In this document: one piece after another, positions 35,131 through 44,252 of the stretch | Layout: each line of letters begins with the position of its first letter | How positions within the stretch are numbered: the stretch's first letter is position 1 | Source of the DNA: Chryseobacterium sp. ZHDP1 | GTDB taxonomy: Bacteria; Bacteroidota; Bacteroidia; Flavobacteriales; Weeksellaceae | Reading direction: 5' to 3' | DNA: 64,000 nt | Assembly: GCF_018603435.1 (NCBI RefSeq) | Contig: NZ_CP075682.1 | Coordinates: 930,001-994,000, forward strand | The notes under the pieces: generated by a model | The model's database searches: none | Seen by the model: only the letters and a program-made list of their open reading frames with translations | Told to the model about the DNA's origin: nothing | Made by a program: the position numbers and the translations under genes

Positions 35131-36936
35131 TTAAGCTTTAGCCGCTCTTTCCACTTTTTTTCTGTCTTCTTCAGAAAGCAATTTCTTTCTCATACGGATG
35201 AAGTTCGGAGTTACCTCAATCGCTTCATCACTCTGGATATATTCCATACATTCTTCAAGAGAGAATAAGATCTTCGGAGCAACGCCTGTATCTTTATCTT
35301 TACCTGCGGCTCTCATGTTGTTCAGCTGCTTCGCTTCCACGATGTTTACCACAAGGTCACCCGGTTTGTTCTGCTCACCGATGATCATTCCTGCGTAGAT
35401 TTCCTCTCCCGGATCTACGAAGAACTTGCCTCTGTCCTGTAGTTTGTTGATGGAATATTCTGTAGCCGGTCCTTGCGTTTTGCTGATCAACACCCCGTTG
35501 TTTCTTCCCGGAATAGCTCCTTTGAAAGGCTTGTATTCTGTAAAACGGTGTGCCATGATCGCTTCTCCCGCAGTCGCGGTTAACATCTGAGAACGCAATC
35601 CGATCAGACCTCTTGAAGGAATTTCGAATTCCATGTGCTGCATCTCCCCTTTGGTTTCCATGATGTGAAGGTCTCCTTTTCTCTGGGTAGCAAGGTCGAT
35701 TACTCTTGAAGCATATTCTTCAGGAACGTCTACTACCAAAGATTCGTAAGGCTCACAGCTTACTCCGTCGATTTCTCTAAGGATTACCTGTGGCTGACCG
35801 ATCGTCATTTCATATCCTTCTCTTCTCATGGTTTCGATAAGAACTGATAAGTGAAGAATACCTCTACCGAAAACAAGGAAGGTATTGGCATCGTCGGTCT
35901 GCTGAACTCTTAATGCTAAGTTTTTCTCTAATTCTTTGGTTAATCTTTCTTTTAAGTGGTTAGACGTTACATATTTACCGTCTTTCCCGAAGAAAGGTGA
36001 ATTGTTGATGGAGAACGTCATGTTCAGCGTAGGCTCGTCAATTGCCGTTCTTTCCAATGGCTCAGGATTTTCAAGATCTACGAAAGAATCTCCGATCTGG
36101 AACGCGTCGAAACCTACCACAGCACAGATATCTCCTGCCTGAACTTCAGTTACTTTTTTCTTTCCTAAACCTTCGAAAACGTATAATTCTTTTACTTTTC
36201 CTTTTGCTATTTTTCCGTCTGCCTGAGCAAGACCGATCCACTGAGATTCTTTAATTTCCCCTCTCGTTACTTTTCCGATTGCGATTCTTCCTAAGAAAGA
36301 AGAATAATCAAGAGAAGTAATCTGCATCTGAAGGGTACCTTCTGTAACTTTCGGTGCAGGAACGTACTGTAAAATACCATCCAGTAATGGTAAAATATCT
36401 TCCGTCTGCTCTAATGAAGTGTTGAACCATCCCTGTTTAGAAGAACCGTAGAACGTTGGGAAATCCAATTGCTCTTCAGTAGCATCCAGGTTGAAGAAAA
36501 GATCGAATACCTGATCGTGAACCTCATCCGGACGGCAGTTTGGCTTATCTACTTTATTGATTACCACCAATGGTCTTAAACCAAGCTCCAAAGCTTTCTG
36601 AAGTACGAATCTTGTCTGTGGCATTGGTCCTTCGAACGCATCCACCAACAAAATTACCCCGTCTGCCATTTTAAGTACTCTTTCTACCTCTCCTCCGAAA
36701 TCGGCGTGACCCGGTGTATCAATTACGTTAATTTTCGTGTCTTTATAAGTAACAGAAATATTCTTGGATAAGATCGTGATCCCTCTTTCTCTTTCAAGAT
36801 CGTTGTTATCCATAATTAACTCCCCACTCTCCTGATTTTCTCTGAAAATGTTGGTAGCGTGGATGATCTTGTCGACCAAAGTAGTCTTACCGTGGTCAAC
36901 GTGTGCGATAATCGCAATATTTCTAATGTTTTGCAT
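35131..36936 (-). CDS. typA: Translational GTPase TypA/BipA
   Basis: Ribosome-binding GTPase of the EF-G-like family, involved in 50S assembly and stress adaptation. 601 residues, normal length. G1 AHVDHGKTTLVDKI (about 11-24), switch I RERGITI, G3 DTPGHADFGGEVER, G4 NKVDK, then the EF-Tu domain 2, EF-G III/V-like domains and the BipA-specific C-terminal region (EYSINKLQDRGKFFVDPGE...). Single gene with its own promoter at 36955-36988. Confidence 0.97.
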   Translation of the reverse strand: MQNIRNIAIIAHVDHGKTTLVDKIIHATNIFRENQESGELIMDNNDLERERGITILSKNISVTYKDTKINVIDTPGHADFGGEVERVLKMADGVILLVDAFEGPMPQTRFVLQKALELGLRPLVVINKVDKPNCRPDEVHDQVFDLFFNLDATEEQLDFPTFYGSSKQGWFNTSLEQTEDILPLLDGILQYVPAPKVTEGTLQMQITSLDYSSFLGRIAIGKVTRGEIKESQWIGLAQADGKIAKGKVKELYVFEGLGKKKVTEVQAGDICAVVGFDAFQIGDSFVDLENPEPLERTAIDEPTLNMTFSINNSPFFGKDGKYVTSNHLKERLTKELEKNLALRVQQTDDANTFLVFGRGILHLSVLIETMRREGYEMTIGQPQVILREIDGVSCEPYESLVVDVPEEYASRVIDLATQRKGDLHIMETKGEMQHMEFEIPSRGLIGLRSQMLTATAGEAIMAHRFTEYKPFKGAIPGRNNGVLISKTQGPATEYSINKLQDRGKFFVDPGEEIYAGMIIGEQNKPGDLVVNIVEAKQLNNMRAAGKDKDTGVAPKILFSLEECMEYIQSDEAIEVTPNFIRMRKKLLSEEDRKKVERAAKA

Positions 36937-36954
36937 ATAAGATTTTTACGGGTG

Positions 36955-36988
36955 CAAAAATAGTGATTTTTAATGAAATATTCACCAA
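36955..36988 (-). promoter_or_regulatory. typA promoter
   Basis: Minus strand: TTG (36988-36986), 23-base spacer, TATTTTTG (36962-36955), 18 bases before the ATG. Both elements fit the Bacteroidota -33/-7 layout. Confidence 0.55.
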
Positions 36989-37144
36989 TAACTTTTGATA
37001 ATTAACAAATTCATAATGAGGAATTTAAATATTAGCATCTAAAAAAATCCTCATAATTAGAAATATTATGTCAAGTTTTGTGGTTGTGCACAAATATATT
37101 TGCTCAAAGAAATTCTGTAAGCATAGAGGATTTAAATATTTACA

Positions 37145-37672
37145 CTAAAGTCGTGTATCGTTTGATTTAATGATAGCGTCTATCAAGCCTTCAAGCCATT
37201 CCTGATGACCATTTATCATTGGATTTGGCTTTTGTTTAGCCAATTGCTGCGCAGGCTTACCAATTTGACTTTCCTGAGTGAGAATGCGTACTCTGTTACC
37301 CGGCAGATCTTCGATAAGCCACGCGTGGATTACGTCCAACCGAGTCTCTTCATCACCTTCTGCCCAACCATGCCAAGCTAGTCTTGCAGGTTCATTTTCT
37401 GAAGGAGGCACAAACTCGGTAACTTGAGCCTCTATCGGAAAACCAAAAGTCTTGAATCGGAAGCGTACATCATGATACAATTCATTATCGCCAGCTTTTA
37501 AAAATTCAATATCTGAAGAATTGGAGTAATAGGTTGGCCAAGTAAACGGATTAGTAAGGTAAGGCCAAACCTCAGAGGCGGTTATATCTTTTACGATCAC
37601 CTCATTTGAACAGTAATTGTCTGTTGTGCCCGGAGTATATTTTTCCGGCCATATTATAGCATTTTGCTTCAT
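37145..37672 (-). CDS. SRPBCC-domain protein
   Basis: 175 residues from ATG 37672 (MKQNAIIWPEKYTPG); an earlier in-frame ATG at 37753 adds 27 residues with no domain and is judged unlikely. The START/Bet v1-like fold is suggested by IVKDITASEVWPYLTNPFTWPTYY near the N-terminus and the alternating strands ending in a long C-terminal helix (HQEWLEGLIDAIIKS). Such proteins bind hydrophobic ligands. Divergent from the HxlR regulator at 37915, which may control it. Ligand unknown. Confidence 0.82.
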   Translation of the reverse strand: MKQNAIIWPEKYTPGTTDNYCSNEVIVKDITASEVWPYLTNPFTWPTYYSNSSDIEFLKAGDNELYHDVRFRFKTFGFPIEAQVTEFVPPSENEPARLAWHGWAEGDEETRLDVIHAWLIEDLPGNRVRILTQESQIGKPAQQLAKQKPNPMINGHQEWLEGLIDAIIKSNDTRL

Positions 37673-37852
37673 TGTATATGATTTATATTGAGTAAGTTGT
37701 TTTAATAAAAAGTCACCGCTAAAATTAATATTGAAAAATATTCCTGCCTGCAAAAATTTAAAAATTTTACAATTATAAATATCTTTTAATATAAAAAGAA
37801 TCTCTTTAAATTGATATTACATCTGTTTAATAACTAACTAAAGTAATTATAG

Positions 37853-37886
37853 TTGCAAAATTATTAATAGTTATCTATTTTTGCAA
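37853..37886 (+). promoter_or_regulatory. Promoter and inverted-repeat operator of the HxlR gene
   Basis: TTG (37853-37855), 20-base spacer, TATTTTTG (37876-37883). The same elements form an inverted pair TTGCAAAA (37853-37860) / TTTTGCAA (37879-37886), so a dimeric regulator bound here would cover both promoter boxes. The gene starts 28 bases downstream. Confidence 0.6.
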
Positions 37887-37914
37887 GAACTATCAAAATT
37901 GATATGTAAAAACA

Positions 37915-38262
37915 ATGGGAAAAAACATAGAAGTTGAAGGAAAATATTATCCTTGTACAATAAGTCTCGCAATGGATTTAGTCGGTGGAAAATGGAAAGC
38001 TGTTATCTTATATCATCTTAAAGACGGAGACAAACGTTTTAATGAACTGCGAAAAGAAATTGAAGTAATTACAGAGATGACACTCAGTTTACAGTTAAAA
38101 AATTTAGAATCAGACGGTTTAATATCTAGAACTGTAGATGGAGATAAAGCTCCGGTAAAAGTATTCTACAGTCTGACTCAATTTGGCAGAACGTTTATTC
38201 CTGCTTTGGATGTTATTAATAAATGGGGACATTATGTAGCCGAAAAGAAAAACAAATCATAG
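37915..38262 (+). CDS. HxlR-family winged-helix regulator
   Basis: 115 residues, the usual size. Seen: PCTISLAMDLVGGKWKAVILYHL, RFNELRKEI, EMTLSLQLKNLESDGLISR and KVFYSLTQFGR, the standard HxlR (DUF24/MarR-like) signature; one cysteine (C14) near the N-terminus, as in redox- or quinone-sensing members such as HypR/YodB. Divergent from the SRPBCC gene. The inverted repeat over its own promoter suggests autoregulation. Confidence 0.92.
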   Translation: MGKNIEVEGKYYPCTISLAMDLVGGKWKAVILYHLKDGDKRFNELRKEIEVITEMTLSLQLKNLESDGLISRTVDGDKAPVKVFYSLTQFGRTFIPALDVINKWGHYVAEKKNKS

Positions 38263-38379
38263 ATGATTCGTTATCGCTAAATACTTGGAAAAAAATGAAG
38301 AAATAATTTGCGGGTTTTCGTTTCGCAGTATTTGAAAGTTAGTGAAACAAATGAGTCCTTTTTAGAATTTAATAAAAAA

Positions 38380-38419
38380 TCTTCGGAAAATTAATATTTC
38401 TAATAATACTTTCCGAAGA
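38380..38419 (+). terminator. Bidirectional terminator between HxlR and tannase genes
   Basis: TCTTCGGAAA and TTTCCGAAGA form a ten-pair stem with an AT-rich loop in the convergent gap; usable on both strands although the flanking T runs are weak. Confidence 0.55.
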
Positions 38420-38471
38420 CACAAACGAATTGCTCCTAATAATCAAAAGAGTTTAAAATTCTATCTATTTT

Positions 38472-39998
38472 TTATTTGGAAATCTGATCTATCCACTGGA
38501 AAAGCTCATCCAAATCGTAATCTCCACTATGAGGTTTGTCCCAAGGCAATGCATAGTCTACGTGATAGCCTTGGTTTGCAAGTCTCACAGCTAAAATAGC
38601 AGAAATCGCCAAACCTGTATCTTTATCTTTTGAACCGTGACGAATTCTCCAATATTTTGCTGTTTTTGTATGAGCATCCCCGATATAATTCATAGGATTC
38701 ATCATTTTTACAATTTGTTTATCTGCTATCACTGCATTACTTACGGTACTATTTTTTAAGCTATATTCCGTAAAATGTTTTGCATTAAAACTTTCTGTTC
38801 CAAACTCTGTATTTTCTGCTGCTGATAAATCCAGTGCATCAAAAGCAGGTGGTGTTTTTTGTCTTTGCATATAGCGTACATACTCATCCCAATTAATGTC
38901 TGTTATTATTCCGTTTTTTATGATAAGAAAGGATTTTCCGGAAAGATCAGTTCCTGCCTTTAATGCGACATGGGCTGATACAATTACTTTTGCCTTCAAA
39001 AACTCTTTGAAAGAACCATTTCCACTATTATCTAATGTGAGGAGGTTTCCCTTTTCATCTTTAAGTTTCAGAGAATTGATATAGGCAGGAAATGTGTTTT
39101 TTAACTCCAATGAGACTTTCTGCTGCCTTTCACTCAAAGTTTCTGTAGCTGTATCGGCTTGAGGTCCAAAGAGTCCTCCTTTTTTATAATCATTTACCCC
39201 GAAAAACTGCCATTCATAAGCAGCGTCTGCGTGATCCAAATTGGTAATTGGGCAGTAATCAGAGGAGGCATAAATAGCATCGCTGGTTTCTGCTGCTCCT
39301 ATTTCTTTCAGGTAAGGCAAATAATCAGGGTTATCTCCGGTAGCTCCCAATAAAGCTGACATGGCACCACCAGCACTGGTTCCATTGGAAATAATTTTGT
39401 CGGCATTGCCCGGCATTTCGCGGTCGTTTAGTTTAAGATAACGAATGGCAGCCTTTAAATCGACCAGCCCGGCAGGTGCTTTCCCATAGTATTTGCCATC
39501 TTTATTTTTATTCGTGCGCCCTCTTGCTCCCGCAGAAGCTACTACATAGCCATGAGCCAAGGCTTTTAAGATGGTATTTTCTTTTTTGTCTTCAAAACCG
39601 CCCTGTGGTCTTTGCTGGTTATTATCGTTTGCCACACCGCCATTAATCGGAGGTCTAAAATTGTTTGACTTTGTAGATCCTGGTTCAGCAGGCATATAAC
39701 CACCTACCTGGTTAGGGAAAAATATAGGGGCATTTTGGGCATTGTATCCATTAATACTTTTATTTCTGTAATATTCTTCAGGAACATAGAAATTAAGAAC
39801 CTGATAGGTTGTGTCTACAGGTTTTCCCACATAAACAATTTTCTCAAAAGCTCTTACGCGGATTTCTTTACCATTGTAAGTAAGAGTTTGAATCTCGTAT
39901 TTGCCGGGATTAAAATTTAAGCCCGAACCGGCTTTCCTTTCTTGTGCGCAAGAGAATAGCGATATAAAACAGAAAAGACCAACTATCGTATTTCTCAT
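38472..39998 (-). CDS. Subtype B tannase/feruloyl-esterase-like lipoprotein
   Basis: 508 residues, alpha/beta-hydrolase. Lipoprotein signal ends LFSC (Cys 17). Nucleophile elbow GTSAGGAMSALLGATGD, acid region YCPITNLDHADAAYEW, catalytic His in KPHSGDYDLDELF. This layout is that of subtype B tannases, which cleave galloyl or feruloyl esters. The region 105-140 is N/Q/P-rich and probably a flexible loop. Single gene, its ATG facing a 366-base spacer. Exact ester unknown. Confidence 0.85.
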   Translation of the reverse strand: MRNTIVGLFCFISLFSCAQERKAGSGLNFNPGKYEIQTLTYNGKEIRVRAFEKIVYVGKPVDTTYQVLNFYVPEEYYRNKSINGYNAQNAPIFFPNQVGGYMPAEPGSTKSNNFRPPINGGVANDNNQQRPQGGFEDKKENTILKALAHGYVVASAGARGRTNKNKDGKYYGKAPAGLVDLKAAIRYLKLNDREMPGNADKIISNGTSAGGAMSALLGATGDNPDYLPYLKEIGAAETSDAIYASSDYCPITNLDHADAAYEWQFFGVNDYKKGGLFGPQADTATETLSERQQKVSLELKNTFPAYINSLKLKDEKGNLLTLDNSGNGSFKEFLKAKVIVSAHVALKAGTDLSGKSFLIIKNGIITDINWDEYVRYMQRQKTPPAFDALDLSAAENTEFGTESFNAKHFTEYSLKNSTVSNAVIADKQIVKMMNPMNYIGDAHTKTAKYWRIRHGSKDKDTGLAISAILAVRLANQGYHVDYALPWDKPHSGDYDLDELFQWIDQISK

Positions 39999-40364
39999 AT
40001 GATATTATCTTAAGCTAATGTTATTTCTTTATTAGTAATTTTATTGCAAAAGTTCTTCTGAAATGGAATGAACATCGAAATCTGAATATTGTAACAGAAA
40101 TCAATCTGCTCTTAGAATAAATATTCTTCTTTTATTCTTTTCTCCATTTCTATTGAGCAAAAATATTTGTTTCGGTAATTTAAATAAGAAAAATGTTGTG
40201 AAATGATTTATTTCTGGGATAATATATAAATTTTTAAAATTTACTCATCAAAAAAGGTTCGGGATAAAAAGTGAACTTTCTACTTTAAATGCAGAATGTG
40301 ACCACAAAATATTCTCTTAGGGATTAACATATTAGTCATAAAATCTGTATATTTTTCTTCCTTT
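39999..40364. other. AT-rich spacer
   Basis: Promoter region of the tannase gene on the right and the 3' side of the DUF1294 gene on the left. No gene, repeat or strong hairpin recognised. Confidence 0.5.
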
Positions 40365-40622
40365 TTAGAAAGCATTTTCAAAAAGGTAAATGAAAACTAC
40401 CTGAATTAAAACAATGCATCCGAATTTTAATACAAATGAAGTCTTTGAAATTTTATGCCTGAAGATCACCATTGCCAGAAAAGCCCCCAGAGTTCCGCCG
40501 AAAAAAGAAACCGCCAGAAGTTTTTTTTCGGAAATTCTCCGCTCGTGTTTTTCTGCCTTTCTCTTGTCTGCTCTGTAAATGATGAAACTGAAAAAATTGA
40601 TTGCCAATAAAAAATAAAACAT
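40365..40622 (-). CDS. DUF1294 membrane protein
   Basis: 85 residues from ATG 40622. Three hydrophobic segments with the conserved YRADKRKAE and SFFGGTLGAFLAMVIFRHKISKTSF of DUF1294. An upstream in-frame ATG at 40655 is inside the terminator hairpin of the preceding gene and is rejected. Inner-membrane protein of unknown function. Confidence 0.82.
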   Translation of the reverse strand: MFYFLLAINFFSFIIYRADKRKAEKHERRISEKKLLAVSFFGGTLGAFLAMVIFRHKISKTSFVLKFGCIVLIQVVFIYLFENAF

Positions 40623-40639
40623 AGGCAAATCTAAAATAA

Positions 40640-40673
40640 AAAAAGGCTGTCTCAAAAGGCAGCCTCTTTTTTT
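40640..40673 (-). terminator. Terminator after the leader peptide gene at 40677
   Basis: AGGCTGTC and GGCAGCCT pair (one wobble) with A/T runs on both sides. Confidence 0.85.
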
Positions 40674-40676
40674 TAT

Positions 40677-40883
40677 TTATACACATAAAGTATATTCGCA
40701 AGGATCCTGCGGAGGAGCTTCTCCACAAATAATATCAAAAGTACCGCAGTTACTTGATGACCCTCCATTCCATCCCCACTGAACAACGCATGTATTTGGA
40801 TCTTTACATCTTACCATACCTTTAATGATACCTCCCTGAATAGATTTCATCGCATTTCTTGAAACCTTTTTTAGATTTTTCAT
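40677..40883 (-). CDS. Double-glycine-leader (bacteriocin-like) small peptide
   Basis: 68 residues: MKNLKKVSRNAMKSIQGG then a 50-residue part with five cysteines, glycine- and serine-rich (WGWNGGSSSNCGTFDIICG). It is the clearest double-glycine leader of the three in the window. Own terminator at 40640. No peptidase-ABC exporter is nearby. Function unknown. Confidence 0.78.
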   Translation of the reverse strand: MKNLKKVSRNAMKSIQGGIIKGMVRCKDPNTCVVQWGWNGGSSSNCGTFDIICGEAPPQDPCEYTLCV

Positions 40884-41214
40884 GATATATTTTTTATAGT
40901 TTGAGGGATAAAAATATAAAAAAACATTAGATCTGCAAAATATTTCAACATTTATTGAATAAAAATTTTTAGTGGACTGATTTTAAAGATTTAATCATAA
41001 TAACCGTCATTTTTAACTACAAATTTTAAATGTAAAGTCCGTGTTTTCAGAATTAACATTTTAAACAAAACAAAAAAGCAGATTTCATCTGCCATTAAAG
41101 CAAACGCTTCATCAGTCGTATCTTATGGAAATACCCTGTTCTGCTTCTCGACAATAATATATTTTCTTTGCTTTTAATAATTGTAAATATTAAACTTTTT
41201 AACTAATTTCAGAA

Positions 41215-41383
41215 TTAACCGCAAAAGGGACAAAAGATAATGGCAAAGAGAATTTCAAGAATAATCAAAGCGCTCAAATGAATAAAAATCAAAGATTTTT
41301 AAAAACTATGGTGAGCTTTTTCATTTATAATGATCAGCTTTAAATAAAAAATTTAGTAGATCTTTTGTACCTTTTGCGGTTAA
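41215..41383. repeat. Dispersed inverted-terminus repeat (family E), cleanest copy
   Basis: Perfect 13-bp ends TTAACCGCAAAAG (41215-41227) and CTTTTGCGGTTAA (41371-41383) bound 169 bp; inside ATAAAAATCAAAGATTTTTA as in the other copies. The rest of the spacer 40884-41474 holds no gene. Confidence 0.85.
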
Positions 41384-41458
41384 ATAAAAGTTTAAACTGA
41401 CTTATTAGCTTTTATTAATACAGAACCTTTTTAAAAGTTTAAATAAATTCTTTTATAA

Positions 41459-41860
<402 letters not shown>

Positions 41861-41891
41861 GCTTCATTTTTATGATGTAAATATAAAAGCA

Positions 41892-41926
41892 GCTGTCCCA
41901 AAAGTCAAATTGACTTTTGGGACAGC
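41892..41926. terminator. Long palindromic bidirectional terminator
   Basis: GCTGTCCCAAAAGTCAA and TTGACTTTTGGGACAGC are perfect 17-bp arms with a single central base, between two convergent genes. Confidence 0.75.
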
Positions 41927-41945
41927 ATTATTAATTACTCAGCAG

Positions 41946-42464
41946 TTAACTTCTGATCTCAGACAGAATAATATCTACAATTTCCTGAGGCGTTATTTTG
42001 TTGTTGATAGTAACGACCAGATCATAGTGTGATTCTAAAGTATAATTGATATCATACGCATTTTTAAATTGTTTCTTAAAGGCATTGTTTCTTTCAGAAA
42101 TCGTTTTTGAAGATTCATCAGCTCTTTCATATTTTCTGAGTCTTTCTGACGCATCTTCTTCAGAAATTTTAAGAAAAACATGAAAAGCATTGCTTATAAA
42201 TTTAAATCCTAAACGATAATCAATAATTAAATGTTCATTTTTATTACATTCACAAGCGAATTCCAAGTCAATTTCTTTATCAATTTCCGGATTTTCAGTA
42301 CACCTTCGCTGAAATTCAACAATACTTACTCCTTCATTCTCTGCCCTCTTGCGAATTAAATTCCCTAAAGAAATAAACTGATATCCTAATTGTTCTGCCA
42401 GTAATTTTCCTACTGTACTTTTCCCGGAAGCTACTTCACCGGATAATGTAATTTTTGTTTTCAT
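41946..42464 (-). CDS. Archaeal-type cytidylate/nucleoside monophosphate kinase paired with viperin
   Basis: 172 residues from ATG 42464. P-loop GEVASGKST (residues 9-17) and the segment SLGNLIRKRAENEGVSIVEF ... NPEIDKEID match the archaeal CMP kinase pattern; a lid-like arginine region SERLRKYERADES follows. It starts 14 bases after the stop of the viperin gene, so the two are co-transcribed. Viperin makes ddh-NTPs from NTPs, and vertebrate viperin is neighboured by CMPK2, so this kinase probably feeds nucleoside triphosphate to the antiviral enzyme (inference). A generic adenylate or shikimate kinase is less likely. Confidence 0.82.
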   Translation of the reverse strand: MKTKITLSGEVASGKSTVGKLLAEQLGYQFISLGNLIRKRAENEGVSIVEFQRRCTENPEIDKEIDLEFACECNKNEHLIIDYRLGFKFISNAFHVFLKISEEDASERLRKYERADESSKTISERNNAFKKQFKNAYDINYTLESHYDLVVTINNKITPQEIVDIILSEIRS

Positions 42465-42478
42465 ATAATTTTTAAGTA

Positions 42479-43354
42479 TTAATCCCATTGATATAATCCT
42501 CCTCTGTCTAAAAAGTTTTTATAGCTGTAATCCATCTCATCATAAGCTTTTTTAGCCCCTGCTTCCAATATTGGTCTGCTGTATTCCTGAAAGCCTTTCT
42601 TATTGGTAAAAAACCTTCCGGCAGGATCTATCATCACATAGCTGTCTTTCATTTCAGAATTATCTTCAGAAACCAATATTCCACGATCTTTCAAAAACTG
42701 ATGGTTCGCTATAAAATGATTGAACTGCTGTTTATTGATCATAAATTCTTCAATATGTTCATCATTCTCCCCTTTCATCGGCAGAACCTGAAATACCTTC
42801 CAGCGTTTTGGCTGAGCATAAAGAATCAGATCCATTAAAGACTCATTGTAATTCAGATAATGGACTACTGTATTGATTTTTAATTGAAAACCATACTTTT
42901 TAATTTCATCAATCATCAATTTATAGGTCTCCGCAGGTAACGGCTCCTTTCCTTTAAAAGCTCTTCCAGACTTAATATTGGTTTCATCATTCAGACTGTC
43001 AATACTTAGAATGATCCAGTCCAGATTCTTCTGGTTTTTCTTAAAAAATGCTTCATTTAGATTAGTCCCGTTTGTCACCAGCATTGTAGTCATCCCTGCT
43101 TCTTTTGCTGTAGCAATAAGATCTGAAATCCATGGACATATTGTAGGCTCTCCTCCTGCAAAGGTTATTTTTTTAAAGCCCATTCCGGCAATCTGCTTTA
43201 TCAGTTCCAGAGACTGTTCTTTAGGCAGATGTCCCTTAGGAAGTATTTTTTTAGCCTCCTGAAATGTTGCAAAACAGAATCTGCATTTCATATTACAGGG
43301 TTCCCAGAGATGATAATTAACGGAAGGAATTATTCCTTCAAAAGATGTTTCCAT
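42479..43354 (-). CDS. Prokaryotic viperin (antiviral radical SAM protein)
   Basis: Radical SAM enzyme, 291 residues. C20-x3-C24-x2-C27 (EPCNMKCRFCFA) binds the 4Fe-4S cluster; FAGGEPT is the SAM-binding GGE motif. It follows human viperin closely in the C-terminal half: LKINTVVHYLNYNE, PKRWKVFQVLPMKGEN, SEMKDSYVMIDPAGRF and FLDRGGLYQW. The family turns CTP, GTP or UTP into 3'-deoxy-3',4'-didehydro nucleotides that poison phage polymerases. Followed by a nucleotide kinase; which NTP this one uses is not evident. Other radical SAM enzymes (MoaA, pyruvate-formate-lyase activase) lack these C-terminal motifs. Confidence 0.9.
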   Translation of the reverse strand: METSFEGIIPSVNYHLWEPCNMKCRFCFATFQEAKKILPKGHLPKEQSLELIKQIAGMGFKKITFAGGEPTICPWISDLIATAKEAGMTTMLVTNGTNLNEAFFKKNQKNLDWIILSIDSLNDETNIKSGRAFKGKEPLPAETYKLMIDEIKKYGFQLKINTVVHYLNYNESLMDLILYAQPKRWKVFQVLPMKGENDEHIEEFMINKQQFNHFIANHQFLKDRGILVSEDNSEMKDSYVMIDPAGRFFTNKKGFQEYSRPILEAGAKKAYDEMDYSYKNFLDRGGLYQWD

Positions 43355-43413
43355 TGTTTGTTTTAATAATTATTTATTGTACAGGAGTATCAACAAAAAA
43401 ACATCCGGAAAAC

Positions 43414-43450
43414 AAAAAAATGCGTTTCCGGAAAACATCATCGGAAACGC
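43414..43450 (-). terminator. Terminator ending the R-M/LytTR unit
   Basis: GCGTTTCCG and CGGAAACGC, nine perfect pairs (43422-43450), with T7 following on the minus strand. It separates the LytTR gene from the viperin gene. Confidence 0.85.
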
Positions 43451-43485
43451 AGGAATAAAAGCTTTTTTTTGAGGAATAAGTGCGG

Positions 43486-44247
43486 TTAGCCCAAAAGTTT
43501 TTTTATGTCATTCTGATAATTTTCTGACACAGGCAGGTAATGACATTTTGTCTTGTTTTTATCATCAAATACAATGATTTCTACGTGCTCATCTTTTTTA
43601 TGATAACACTGAATGTATTTTTTATTGACTCTGAAAGATTTATGAATCGTTATAAACTGGCTTTTCATCAGTCCTTTATCTTCCATTTTCGAAAAGGAAA
43701 AATCAATAAGATTCTCTGTTTTCCGGTTAATGAAATGAATCTGCTTGTTGTTGGATTCGGAGCCGGAAGACTTATCTGCGCTTAAATAGACGATATCATC
43801 AATCAGAACCCTGTTTCTTTTTGTTTTATTAAAATCCAGATAAACGTATTGAAGACTAGAAAACAAATACACTTCCTGTAAGAACCTTTTAAAACTTTTA
43901 ACCAATTTTTCTTCGGTAAAAGGCTTGGTAATATGATCTACACAAATCCCGGAATCGCGCTTCAGATTCTCAATATCTCCGATGTATTCTCTGGTATTGG
44001 CACTTGCAAAGAACACCGGAATCCCGATTTCCTGCGCCACTTCCATTCCCGTCATGCTGTCGCTGCCCAGATCCAGATCCGCCAGCAAAATATCCGGCTT
44101 TATCGTTTTCAGTTCCTCAAAAAAATGATCTGAACTGCTGCTTTTTAAAACAATCTGAACATTGGGAATATGCTGAAGATACAGCTCCAGTTTTTCCAAT
44201 TGTTTGGGGCTGTCTTCCAGAATGGCGATGTGGTAGGTGTGGTGCAT
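43486..44247 (-). CDS. LytTR-family response regulator at the end of the R-M operon
   Basis: 253 residues. Receiver domain with E11-D12, phospho-acceptor D57 in ILLADLDLG, FFASAN switch and K in HITKPF; LytTR DNA-binding domain (about 140-253) with DDIVYLSADKSSG and FITIHKSFRVNKKYIQCY. The ATG lies only 5 bases after the mcrC stop, so it is transcribed with the restriction genes and closed by the hairpin at 43414. No histidine kinase is adjacent. Whether it senses or controls the island is unknown. Confidence 0.9.
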   Translation of the reverse strand: MHHTYHIAILEDSPKQLEKLELYLQHIPNVQIVLKSSSSDHFFEELKTIKPDILLADLDLGSDSMTGMEVAQEIGIPVFFASANTREYIGDIENLKRDSGICVDHITKPFTEEKLVKSFKRFLQEVYLFSSLQYVYLDFNKTKRNRVLIDDIVYLSADKSSGSESNNKQIHFINRKTENLIDFSFSKMEDKGLMKSQFITIHKSFRVNKKYIQCYHKKDEHVEIIVFDDKNKTKCHYLPVSENYQNDIKKLLG

Positions 44248-44252
44248 TTTAT

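Noticed and set aside
37673..37753. Upstream ATG extending the SRPBCC protein by 27 residues
   Set aside because: The extension has no domain or signal peptide and AT-rich intergenic character.
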